From the NCBI GenBank assembly GCA_050258755.1, contig JBLMZI010000007.1, forward strand, positions 186,001 through 250,000: a stretch of 64,000 bases of DNA. The letters run 5' to 3'. A model generated the notes under the pieces. The model was not told the DNA's origin. It ran no database searches and saw only the letters and a list, made by a program, of their open reading frames with translations. The position numbers were made by a program, and so were the translations under genes. Origin of the DNA: JBLMZI01 sp050258755. Its GTDB lineage: Bacteria > Bacillota > Syntrophomonadia > Syntrophomonadales > DTU052. Shown in pieces: positions 17,850-25,027 of the stretch (position 1 is the stretch's first letter; every line of letters begins with the position of its first letter).

Positions 17850-18467
17850 TCATTGATCAGTATTTGGAATAACGGGACATTCGTTCGGGGACTTGCCAAG
17901 CTTATGCTCGACATAGAAAAGAAACATTTCTTTGAAGCGGTCGGCAAGCCGGTCGAAGGAAACGTTGTTGGGGAAGACCAGGCGGTTGTAGATCAGTCCG
18001 TTCAGAAAAACATTGGCGATGTAGCCCATTTCTTCGCCCAACTGAAGCCCTTCGGTAAACGAATTCATGTAAAAGGCGTCGGCTTCCCGTATGATTTGGA
18101 AGTATTCCTCGAAGTTTTCGGCGTCCTGGTATCGGTAGAAATCGATCGTCAGCAGTACGATATCCTGCCAGTAGGTCTCTTTGTTCCGCACAATGTCAAT
18201 AAAGGCCTGCAGGCGATCTTCAATCGAAGTCTCAGGCTGCAGTGTTGACAGGACTTCCGAGGTGTCCCGGCGGCTCGCAAGTCGGAACAGCTGCTCCAGG
18301 ATTGCGCGCTTGGTCGGGAAATAGTGATACAGGGTACCGGTGGAAACGCCGAGCTCCTTCGCAATCTCGCGCATTGTCACATCCAGATACCCCCGCCGGG
18401 CGAACAGCTCAAAATATCGATTGAGCAGTTCTTCGCGGTATTCGTCATGATCAACGATCTTCGGAAT
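17850..18467 (-). CDS. TetR-family regulator, apparently starting at ATT
   Basis: A 205-residue TetR protein. The N-terminal helix-turn-helix is clear (MREIAKELGVSTGTLYHYF at about residues 30-50), followed by a variable ligand-binding domain. The frame stays open upstream, but the only good ribosome binding site, AAAGGAGG, is followed seven bases later by ATT, giving a protein beginning (f)M-P-K-I-V-D-H, a beginning familiar in relatives of this regulator. The first TTG in frame (18497) has no ribosome binding site. An ATT start would be rare and might allow autoregulation through initiation factor 3. It probably controls its own operon with the acyl-CoA synthetase, sensing acyl-CoA or a fatty acid (inference). 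Confidence 0.85.
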   Translation of the reverse strand: MPKIVDHDEYREELLNRYFELFARRGYLDVTMREIAKELGVSTGTLYHYFPTKRAILEQLFRLASRRDTSEVLSTLQPETSIEDRLQAFIDIVRNKETYWQDIVLLTIDFYRYQDAENFEEYFQIIREADAFYMNSFTEGLQLGEEMGYIANVFLNGLIYNRLVFPNNVSFDRLADRFKEMFLFYVEHKLGKSPNECPVIPNTDQ

Positions 18468-18510
18468 GATTGCGCCTCCTTTCTTCGGGCACCGCAAGCC
18501 CGAACTAAAT

Positions 18511-18540
18511 AAAACGTTCGTTATAAATAACTAATTTTTA
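18511..18540. promoter_or_regulatory. Imperfect palindrome, probable TetR operator
   Basis: GTTAT-AA-ATAAC (18520-18531) is a perfect core; pairing extends outward to A-rich/T-rich flanks at 18511-18514 and 18537-18540, with 11 of 14 positions matching. It overlaps the -10 and the expected transcription start of the TetR-fadD promoter, the classic place for an autorepressor. Confidence 0.6.
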
Positions 18541-18568
18541 TATAACACTACTCAGTAAATTCTGTCAA
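18540..18568 (-). promoter_or_regulatory. Promoter of the TetR-fadD operon
   Basis: On the minus strand TTGACA (18563-18568) and TTATAT (18540-18545) are exactly 17 bases apart. The start would fall near 18533, inside the palindrome. Confidence 0.75.
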
Positions 18569-18671
18569 TATGCCCAGTCGAAATTGGTCGGACCAGATCG
18601 TTCCGGGCGGGCGAAATCGGGAATAAACGTTCGATAAAATGAAGCTTTCGTCTAAAAAGCACGAGATCCGA

Positions 18672-18704
18672 CAGAAAAGGCCGGAAGCGAACCGCTTCCG
18701 GCCT
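18672..18704 (-). terminator. Intrinsic terminator of the GH18 gene
   Basis: A 12-bp perfect stem (18678-18689 with 18693-18704) with a three-base loop; read on the minus strand it is followed by TTTTCTG. It lies 28 bases after the GH18 stop codon. Confidence 0.85.
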
Positions 18705-18732
18705 GACGAGAGATTAACCGTTGGGAGGTTGG

Positions 18733-20001
18733 TTATCGGTTGAATTTAGTCCGGATCATGGACCAGTAGTCGGTGTTTTCCAGGCCGAGCCGCCATATTC
18801 CGATGCCGGCCAGGTTGTACCGGTTTGCCAGATCCAGTTTGTAGCCCAGACTCTGGGCGTTTTCGAAATGAACCGTGTGCTTGACGCCTGTACTGTCGTT
18901 GAAGCTAAAGTAAGGACTTTGGGCTGTTGCATCCCACAGGACCGTGGCGTTGTTGGTCGCGGCAAGACTGACACAGCCAGTGATCGAGTAGGCTTTGGTG
19001 TTGCTGCCGTACCAGTCATAGCCGTAAGCCGCGACACCGAGCAGGATCTTTTCCCTGGGGATGACCGACACGGCATAAGCGGCCACCTGGTCCACCCAGC
19101 CGATCGAGGCGATCGGGCCTGGCGAACCGCCGGGATAATGCTCGTCATAGGACATGATCAGAATCTGGTCCGCGGCGGCCGCAATGCCGGCGTAATCGTA
19201 CGGATAAGCCCAGGTGTTGTAGGGGCTGTCCGAAGTTTTCGCAGGGACTGAGACCGTGACCAGATACCCGGAGGGGTGGAGGGCGGAGGCTACTTGCTGC
19301 ACAAAAGACGTGTAATTGGCGCGGTCGGCGACCGGGATACCTTCCAGATCCAGGTTGACGCCCGTATAGCCGTTGTTTCTGATTAATGACAGCAGGTTCG
19401 TAATGAAGGTTTGGCGGTTTACTGCGTTTCCGAGCAGGGTTTGGGCGACGGTAGCGCTGAAATCGTTGCCGACCAGAACAAGCGGCGTTTGACCGTTTTG
19501 TTTGGCCAGAGAAAGCTGATTGGTCGGTACCGTTCCGGTAATATTGCCGAGCCCGTCCGTAGTATGGGTGGCGGTAGCGATCATGTCAAGGGCGGTTGAA
19601 TTGGCCGCCATCGAATTGTACGAGCCGGTGTCACCGGTGTAATAGTAGGTGGTGAAGCCCAGCACCTTTTTCACGGGGGCGGTGGTCGTAGGGGTCGTGG
19701 TGCCGCTCGTCGTACCGTAGGTCGTGGTTGTCGGATCAGAAGCGGTCGTCGTTCCGGAAGTCGTAGTGGTACCGGAAGTCACGGTGCTCCCCGATGTCGT
19801 AGTCGTCCCGGAAGTGGTGGTGCCAGAGGTCGTCGTGGTTCCGGACGTGCTCGTCGAACCGGAAGTGGTCGTTGTCGTCGTGGTGGTGGTGCCCGAGGTG
19901 GAAGTCCATTTCCGTTTGGCCAGGACCGGTGAGTCCATGGCGAGAACCAGGCCAAGGATCAGAAATAATGCGAGAATTGCTGTGAGTTTGCTGCGAATCA
20001 T
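18733..20001 (-). CDS. Secreted glycoside hydrolase family 18-like protein with Thr/Ser-rich linker
   Basis: A 422-residue protein starting at ATG 20001 behind AAGGAGG. A signal peptide (about 1-28) is followed by a low-complexity Thr/Ser/Gly linker (about 34-115), then a GH18 barrel. The catalytic strand reads GVNLDLEGIP, keeping Asp and the catalytic Glu of the DxxDxDxE motif in shortened form; later strands QILIMSYDEHYPGG and ILLGVAAYGYDW match spore-cortex/YaaH-like GH18 proteins. It probably cleaves or binds peptidoglycan or another beta-1,4-GlcNAc polymer outside the cell; activity is not certain. There is no LysM domain. The linker may be glycosylated. Confidence 0.85.
   Translation of the reverse strand: MIRSKLTAILALFLILGLVLAMDSPVLAKRKWTSTSGTTTTTTTTTSGSTSTSGTTTTSGTTTSGTTTTSGSTVTSGTTTTSGTTTASDPTTTTYGTTSGTTTPTTTAPVKKVLGFTTYYYTGDTGSYNSMAANSTALDMIATATHTTDGLGNITGTVPTNQLSLAKQNGQTPLVLVGNDFSATVAQTLLGNAVNRQTFITNLLSLIRNNGYTGVNLDLEGIPVADRANYTSFVQQVASALHPSGYLVTVSVPAKTSDSPYNTWAYPYDYAGIAAAADQILIMSYDEHYPGGSPGPIASIGWVDQVAAYAVSVIPREKILLGVAAYGYDWYGSNTKAYSITGCVSLAATNNATVLWDATAQSPYFSFNDSTGVKHTVHFENAQSLGYKLDLANRYNLAGIGIWRLGLENTDYWSMIRTKFNR
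19690..19905 (-). repeat. Degenerate tandem repeat coding the Thr/Ser-rich linker
   Basis: The GH18 gene carries a run of near-repeats of a 12-15-base unit coding T-T-T-S-G-(T/S). It is in frame throughout. Such tracts can expand or contract by slippage, changing linker length. Confidence 0.75.
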
Positions 20002-20458
20002 GTTACATCCTCCTTGACGTTTCATGCTGCTCTGATTGACCGATCCATCCGTGCTGCTTTTAAGACACCTCCTATGTGATAGAACCGTCCGGGTAAGCAA
20101 AATCCGGCGGCTAATAAGGGTGCTGACCGGTTTATCGAAGGAACCGGCTGCCGGCTTGAACCTGTACAGGGGGCGACCGCGACCGCCTTGGTGGTTTTGG
20201 TTCCATTCCCTGCAATTCGGAAACAAACCCAATATCCGTGACGTTTCCGACCTGGTTTCAGTGTACAGGGAATGCCGGTATGTTGGTCAGGTCCGGGACT
20301 CCTGAAACCAATAGGACGTTCGGCTTAATTTTTCGGCCCAACCGGTCTTTACTGGATGGTAAGCTTAAGCAGGCGAAGAAAGGGTTTGCCAATGGCGCCT
20401 TGACCTGGATCAGCACTGTTTATGCCCACATGTCGAATTCTGAAAATTTTCCAGGGCC
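20002..20458. other. Upstream region of the GH18 gene, rich in inverted repeats
   Basis: About 450 bases without a supported gene. Besides the GH18 ribosome binding site it holds a hairpin at 20127-20147 (CCGGTT with AACCGG), a CCTGTACAGG palindrome at 20161-20170, and the nested repeats listed separately at 20204-20310. On the GH18 strand these lie in the upstream leader. No known riboswitch consensus was recognised. Confidence 0.55.
20204..20310. repeat. Nested and crossing inverted repeats, candidate structured RNA
   Basis: CATTCCCTG (20204-20212) is complementary to CAGGGAATG (20266-20274). Inside it TCGGAAAC (20217-20224) pairs with GTTTCCGA (20243-20250). TGGTTTCAG (20253-20261) pairs with CTGAAACCA (20302-20310), crossing the first stem, and TCAGG/CCTGA close a small hairpin inside it. 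Nine-base perfect arms in such density are unlikely by chance and suggest a folded RNA, perhaps with a pseudoknot or two alternative states. Confidence 0.5.
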
Positions 20459-20487
20459 TTGAAATGGGAGCGGGGAAACGATATTAT
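20459..20487 (+). promoter_or_regulatory. Promoter of the PCP_red-CGGC gene
   Basis: TTGAAA (20459-20464) and TATTAT (20482-20487) are 17 bases apart; an overlapping TATAAT at 20485 is an alternative -10. It points at the CGGC-cupin-flavodiiron cluster. Confidence 0.6.
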
Positions 20488-20533
20488 AATGATATAAATG
20501 AGACCTTAAAGGTATCGTATGGAGGCGACCCGG

Positions 20534-21046
20534 ATGAAATGGCAGGATGAAGCCCTGGCGGAACTGCAGAAAGCGCCGGCGTTTGTCCGGAATATGGCGA
20601 AGCGGGCGGTTGAGAAGCAGGTCAAGTCGGACGGCCGTGATCTGGTAACAGTGGATGACGTTCGCCGGGGACGCGACCGGCACATCAAATTTATTGAAGA
20701 TGCCCCGGATGCCCCGAAAAAGACCAAAATCGCGATTGTGCGCTGTGACATTGTTTCTGAGGTTTGCCCGGGTGTCGCCTGCATGCAGAGCTTTAACCGC
20801 CGGCACGCCCATTTCGAATCGTACGGACCGGATACCGAAATCATCGGTGTGTTTACCTGCGGCGGGTGTCCCGGCCGCAGGGTGGTTCGGCTGGTCGAGA
20901 AACTGGCCGATCATGGCCTGGACGCGGTTCATCTTTCGTCCTGCATGATGCTGGATGAGGATTACCCCAAATGCCCGCACCTGCACCAGATCAAGCGGGC
21001 GGTCGAAGCCCGGGGCATGAAAGTGATTGAAGGAACGCATCATTAA
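20534..21046 (+). CDS. PCP_red / CGGC two-domain protein
   Basis: A 170-residue protein. Residues 1-45 match the small PCP_red domain (WQDEALAELQKAPAFVR, then VEKQ and VTVDDV) otherwise found at the end of light-independent protochlorophyllide reductase subunits. From about residue 58 a CGGC domain follows, with Cys in VRCDIVSEVC, the name-giving CGGC in TCGGCPGR, and SSCM and KCPH further on. CGGC proteins are thought to bind metal or an Fe-S cluster, but no reaction is known. Start at ATG 20534 is set by GGAGG at 20521-20525. The downstream cupin and flavodiiron protein suggest a redox-stress role (inference). Confidence 0.82.
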   Translation: MKWQDEALAELQKAPAFVRNMAKRAVEKQVKSDGRDLVTVDDVRRGRDRHIKFIEDAPDAPKKTKIAIVRCDIVSEVCPGVACMQSFNRRHAHFESYGPDTEIIGVFTCGGCPGRRVVRLVEKLADHGLDAVHLSSCMMLDEDYPKCPHLHQIKRAVEARGMKVIEGTHH

Positions 21047-21082
21047 AGAGGGCGATAATTTCCCAAGCAGGGGGGATCCGGA

Positions 21083-21403
21083 ATGGCAAAAGTGATTCGA
21101 TTGAACGAGATGGACGCGGCGCCGACCCCGCTCGGGGGTATGGCACGCATACTCTTGGACCGCCCGGAGGTTCGAGTTGTGAATCTCACGGTTGACCCTG
21201 GGACCGAGGTAGGGAATCATACGGCGCCGGTCGAAGTACTGTTCATGGTTTTAGCGGGGAAAGGAATTCTCACCGCCGCGGGGGATGAGATCACGGTCGA
21301 ACCTGGCATGTGTATTATCTGCCCGCCGGATGTAACCCGTTCTGTCAGGGTGCTCCCCGGTGAGCCTTTGAACCTGCTGGTCGTCCGAAGTCCGAATTTA
21401 TAG
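21083..21403 (+). CDS. Small cupin-domain protein
   Basis: A 106-residue single-domain cupin. The first cupin motif is partly kept (GTEVGNHTAPVEVLFMVLAGKG) and the second is seen in VEPGMCIICPPDVTRSV; the second-motif His is replaced, so metal binding may be incomplete. It lies 36 bases after the CGGC gene and 59 before the flavodiiron gene on the same strand and is probably co-transcribed. Substrate unknown; small cupins next to oxygen-responsive genes often act as sensors or small-molecule dioxygenase-like proteins. Confidence 0.85.
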   Translation: MAKVIRLNEMDAAPTPLGGMARILLDRPEVRVVNLTVDPGTEVGNHTAPVEVLFMVLAGKGILTAAGDEITVEPGMCIICPPDVTRSVRVLPGEPLNLLVVRSPNL

Positions 21404-21410
21404 GGATTCT

Positions 21411-21427
21411 CCGGATAGTTCATCCGG
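21411..21427. promoter_or_regulatory. Small inverted repeat before the flavodiiron gene
   Basis: CCGGAT (21411-21416) and ATCCGG (21422-21427) flank AGTTC. It lies 36 bases before the flavodiiron start; it could be an operator or an mRNA-processing hairpin within the operon. Confidence 0.35.
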
Positions 21428-21462
21428 TATACCGAACGACATTCGATGAGGAGGGGTATTCG

Positions 21463-22650
21463 ATGGCGGTTCCGATCAACGAGACCATCACCTGGGCAGG
21501 CAAGATTGACTGGGAATTACGGACATTCCACGGGGAAGAGCTGTCCACCCACCGGGGCAGCAGCTACAATTCTTATCTGGTAAGGGATGAAAAGACGGTT
21601 TTGATCGATACGGTGTGGACGCCTCATGCCGAAGAATGGCTGGCGCAGCTCAAGAAGGAAATTGATTTGACGAAAATCGATTATATCATCGCGAACCACG
21701 GTGAGCGGGACCACAGCGGCGCCCTGCCGCTCCTAATGGAGCAAATTCCGGACACTCCGATCTACTGCACCAGCAATGCGGTGAAATCGCTGAAAGGCCA
21801 GTATCATCAGGACTGGAATTTTGTCACCGTAAAAACCGGTGATCGCCTCAATATCGGGAAGAAGGAGTTTATCTTCATCGAAGCCAATATGCTGCACTGG
21901 CCGGACTCGATGATGAGCTACCTGACCGGGGATGGCGTACTTTTCTCCAATGACGCCTTCGGCCAACACCTGGCCTCCGAGTCGCTGTTCGCCGACCGGG
22001 TCAACCGCGATGAGTTGTTCCAGGAAGCGATCAAGTATTATGCCAACATCCTGACGCCGTTTTCGGCCTTGGTGGATAAAAAAATTAAGGAAATCCTGGC
22101 ATTGAATCTGCCGCTGAACATGATCCTTCCGAGCCATGGCGTAATCTGGCGGGATAACCCGGCACAGATTGTTGAGCAGTACGCCGCCTGGGCGGATGCG
22201 TACCAGGAAGCGCAGGTCACCATTGTCTACGATACCATGTGGGACGGAACCCGGAAGATGGCGGAAGCCATTGCCGACGGCATCCGGCTGGGTAATCCGG
22301 CTCTGACGGTGAAGTTGTACAACATCAGCCGCTCCGACAAGAATGACGTCATGACCGAGGTCTTCAAATCCAAAGCGATTCTGGTCGGGTCTCCGACGAT
22401 TAATCGCGGCATTTTGTCCGCAGTAGCGGCTTTCCTGGAGGAAAGCGGCGGTCTTCGCTTTAAAAACAAAAAGGCGGCCGCATTCGGCGCTTTTGGCTGG
22501 AGCGGCGAGTCGGTCAAGCTGATCTCGGCCCGGCTGCAGGAAAACGGTTTCGAGCTCGTCAATGACGGTCTTCGTATTCCGTGGAGTCCGGATGAAGCTC
22601 AGCGCGGCACCTGTGTGGATTTCGGCCGTGAATTCGCGGCTGCACTGTAA
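21463..22650 (+). CDS. Flavodiiron protein (A-type flavoprotein, O2/NO reductase)
   Basis: A 395-residue protein with the two-domain FDP plan. The N-terminal beta-lactamase-like domain has the full diiron ligand set: His79, Glu81, Asp83 (HGERDH), His145, Asp164 and His225. The C-terminal flavodoxin domain starts near residue 250 with the FMN-phosphate loop (YDTMWDGTRKMA) and ends with WSGE and related contacts. It reduces O2 to water and/or NO to N2O, protecting anaerobes; electrons come from a rubredoxin or F420-type donor not seen here. There is no fused rubredoxin domain. It ends the PCP_red-CGGC/cupin cluster and is followed by a terminator. Confidence 0.95.
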   Translation: MAVPINETITWAGKIDWELRTFHGEELSTHRGSSYNSYLVRDEKTVLIDTVWTPHAEEWLAQLKKEIDLTKIDYIIANHGERDHSGALPLLMEQIPDTPIYCTSNAVKSLKGQYHQDWNFVTVKTGDRLNIGKKEFIFIEANMLHWPDSMMSYLTGDGVLFSNDAFGQHLASESLFADRVNRDELFQEAIKYYANILTPFSALVDKKIKEILALNLPLNMILPSHGVIWRDNPAQIVEQYAAWADAYQEAQVTIVYDTMWDGTRKMAEAIADGIRLGNPALTVKLYNISRSDKNDVMTEVFKSKAILVGSPTINRGILSAVAAFLEESGGLRFKNKKAAAFGAFGWSGESVKLISARLQENGFELVNDGLRIPWSPDEAQRGTCVDFGREFAAAL

Positions 22651-22696
22651 ATCCGCGTTCGGGCACAGCGCCAACCGTTTCAACACCGTAAAAACA

Positions 22697-22732
22697 GGAA
22701 ACCCCGGCTACCTTGCCGGGGCTTTTCCTTTT
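22697..22732. terminator. Terminator shared by flavodiiron and RNase D genes
   Basis: CCCCGGC (22702-22708) pairs with GCCGGGG (22715-22721) around TACCTT, with GGAAA and TTTTCC flanks extending the stem. It overlaps the last codons of the convergent RNase D gene (stop at 22708-22710). Confidence 0.8.
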
Positions 22733-23931
22733 GTGGCTGCTTCGTTGCTGTGATTTGGCTCCAAAGCACGCAGCCGGTCCTGAATTAAGGCCGTAATTTC
22801 TGGGCCAAGCACCCGCCGCTGCCAGGGACGCATCAAGGGAACTGAGGCCAGGGCTTCGACATCGGTAATGCCTTGTTCGGCGATTGTTTCAAGGATCGAA
22901 TTGTTGATCAGCCGCCCGGGATGAATGTCCAACGCCGCAGACCGCTCTTCCCGCCAGGCCCTGAGGTCAGGCATCAGAACCGCTTTGAGCGGCGAGCGTT
23001 CATACGGTTTGCCGCGCGGCCGTTCCGGAAGCCGGTTTTCAGGTAATTCCAGGGCGCGGTGAATGGATTGCAGAATCTGGCGCCCATAACGCTGTGCCAG
23101 TGACGGCGGCAGCGATGCCAACGGCCCGAATTCGGCGTCCGTGGTGGGGCGTTTCTCCACCAGTTCGGAAATCGCTGCATTGGAAATGATTTTAAAGGCC
23201 GGGCAGTCGCGCTGCCGGGCCGCGTTGTCCCGAAAAACAAGCAAAGCTTCCAGGATCGCCAGGCTGCGGCGATCCATTTTCCCATAGCCCTTAAAACGGA
23301 CAAAGAGCGGGCCTTCATCGCGCTGGTCGGGTTCGGCTTGTGCGACCCAGTCACTTTCTTCCTCGACCCAGTCGAGCCGCCCCAGTGCGGCCAATTCAGC
23401 GGAAAGCGCCTGGTACAGCGGGATTAAAAAGCGGCAGTCCTGGGCAGCGTAATGAAGCATTTCCGGAGGAAGCGGACGTTTTGACCAATCCGCCTTCTGA
23501 TATCTTTTATCCAATTCGGTGCCGTAGCGGGAAAACAGCATGCTGGCCAGACCGACCTCGGGTTCGCCGAGAAACTGGCAGGCAATCATGGTATCGAAAA
23601 GATTGCGGATCTCAATCCCGAAATCGAGTTTCAGCATCCGCACGTCATAATCAGCGCCGTGAGAAATCTTGCGGATCGCCGGATTCCCAAAAATCGGCGC
23701 CAGGGGACTCAGATCAGGCACCGCCAGCGGATCAATAACCGCGGTAATTCCGGGGGCGCCGATTTGAAGCAGGCAGACTTTGGGCTGGTAATGGTGCAGG
23801 GAATCCGCCTCCAGGTCGAATGCCACCAGTGGCTGATCCTGAATACGCTGGGCCAATCCGGCTACACCCGCTTCGGTGGTTATCAGTTCGAAATGATTGG
23901 TATGAAATTGTGGCACAGGTTTCTGCGGCAT
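22708..23931 (-). CDS. rnd: Ribonuclease D-like 3'-5' exonuclease with HRDC domains
   Basis: A 407-residue DEDDy exonuclease. The catalytic motifs are FDLEAD (ExoI), SHGADYDVRML (ExoII) and YAAQDCRFL (ExoIII, with the YxxxD pattern). After residue about 210 come helical HRDC-type regions for RNA binding. It should trim tRNA and other structured RNA 3' ends. The ATG at 23931 is used because a GGAG lies about ten bases upstream; the frame is open 15 codons further. The 3' end of the gene is inside the terminator hairpin of the facing gene. RNase D is uncommon in low-GC Bacillota, so this gene is a mild phylogenetic marker. Confidence 0.92.
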   Translation of the reverse strand: MPQKPVPQFHTNHFELITTEAGVAGLAQRIQDQPLVAFDLEADSLHHYQPKVCLLQIGAPGITAVIDPLAVPDLSPLAPIFGNPAIRKISHGADYDVRMLKLDFGIEIRNLFDTMIACQFLGEPEVGLASMLFSRYGTELDKRYQKADWSKRPLPPEMLHYAAQDCRFLIPLYQALSAELAALGRLDWVEEESDWVAQAEPDQRDEGPLFVRFKGYGKMDRRSLAILEALLVFRDNAARQRDCPAFKIISNAAISELVEKRPTTDAEFGPLASLPPSLAQRYGRQILQSIHRALELPENRLPERPRGKPYERSPLKAVLMPDLRAWREERSAALDIHPGRLINNSILETIAEQGITDVEALASVPLMRPWQRRVLGPEITALIQDRLRALEPNHSNEAATKGKAPAR

Positions 23932-24206
23932 GAATGTGGCTCTCCGAAGATAGACGTTTCTTCGATTATGTACCATTTAACCCGGAAAAGCAAAATAGAG
24001 TTACAAAAAATGGAAAACAACGGCTGCCAATGGTACCGTATCCTTTTGGCTGTATTGAAAAGAAAGAATTGGAAATGATAAGCCCGGGGCTGTGATTCGG
24101 CCATAAAGGCGTGAAAAAATCCGTTATTTGATAAAGGATTCCATCGGGTAGGAAGCGAACCTAACTTAAATTGCTGTAGACGCGGCGAACTTCGGAGGTA
24201 GATCGA

Positions 24207-24986
24207 ATGGGCAAAGTGCTTGCGATTGCCAACCATAAGGGCGGCGTGGGAAAGACCACGACCGCAGTGAACCTGGCGGCTTTCTGGAGTGTCGCCCGGC
24301 GAGTGCTCCTGATTGACCTGGATCCCCAGAGAAATGCGACCTGGGGGGTAGGCCAGACTGAAAACATCACGCGCTCCGTGGCAGAAGTGCTGATCGGAGA
24401 AACGCCGATTCATCAGGCGATTATGCCGACCGGACATGGGAATTTGGATTTGCTGCCCGCAGGAGTCGGTCTTGCAGGCCTAGAAGGCGAAGAGTTAGGC
24501 TTTGAACGGCTGGCGGAAGCGTTAAAACCGATTAAGCCGAATTATGATTACATTGTGATCGATTGCCCGCCTTCACTGGGGCGGTTGACGATTACCGGCC
24601 TTACCGCGGCGGACCGTCTTTTGATTCCGATCAAACCGGGCGCCTTTTCGATTACCGGCTTAAAACAGATTATCGACCTGGTGACGGTGCTGCGCACCAA
24701 CCGGATCAATCCGGGACTGAAGGTTCTCGGCGTTTTTTATAACGAACCGCAGATGCGGACCAATGCTTTTAAGATGCTGGATGACTCGCTGCGCCACAGT
24801 TATGGCGAGCTGCTGCTGGACACCTTCATTCCGAGCAATGTCAAAATTGTGGAAGCCCAGATTAACGGGATGCCGATCGATACTTTCGACCAATCCTGCG
24901 CCGGATATCAGGCCTTTGCCGCACTGGCAGACGAAGTTTCCAGCCGTTGGGCCGAAAGACCGGCCCTGGCCCGGCAGCGGCAGTAG
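24207..24986 (+). CDS. ParA/Soj-type ATPase, orphan
   Basis: A 259-residue deviant-Walker ATPase: KGGVGKTT at 11-18 with the signature Lys, IDLDPQRNAT as Walker A', and VIDCPPSLG as Walker B. It matches chromosomal Soj/ParA in length and lacks the N-terminal DNA-binding domain of plasmid ParA. No ParB or parS was seen nearby; the next gene is an enoyl-CoA-hydratase homologue 41 bases downstream. It may therefore position something other than the origin, or its ParB is elsewhere. ATG 24207 has CGGAGG upstream. Confidence 0.9.
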   Translation: MGKVLAIANHKGGVGKTTTAVNLAAFWSVARRVLLIDLDPQRNATWGVGQTENITRSVAEVLIGETPIHQAIMPTGHGNLDLLPAGVGLAGLEGEELGFERLAEALKPIKPNYDYIVIDCPPSLGRLTITGLTAADRLLIPIKPGAFSITGLKQIIDLVTVLRTNRINPGLKVLGVFYNEPQMRTNAFKMLDDSLRHSYGELLLDTFIPSNVKIVEAQINGMPIDTFDQSCAGYQAFAALADEVSSRWAERPALARQRQ

Positions 24987-25027
24987 CGTTTCGCCGCCGC
25001 CTGAAACGGGGAGAGGAGAGCAAACAC

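Noticed and set aside
19690..19905. CRISPR-like or mobile repeat array
   Set aside because: The repeats are in-frame codons for a Thr/Ser linker with no spacers.
21733..22686. Minus-strand open frame opposite the flavodiiron gene
   Set aside because: Shadow of a gene with a full set of diiron ligands.
23932..24206. Promoter or parS-like site before the ParA gene
   Set aside because: No well-spaced -35/-10 pair and no 16-bp parS-type palindrome could be recognised.
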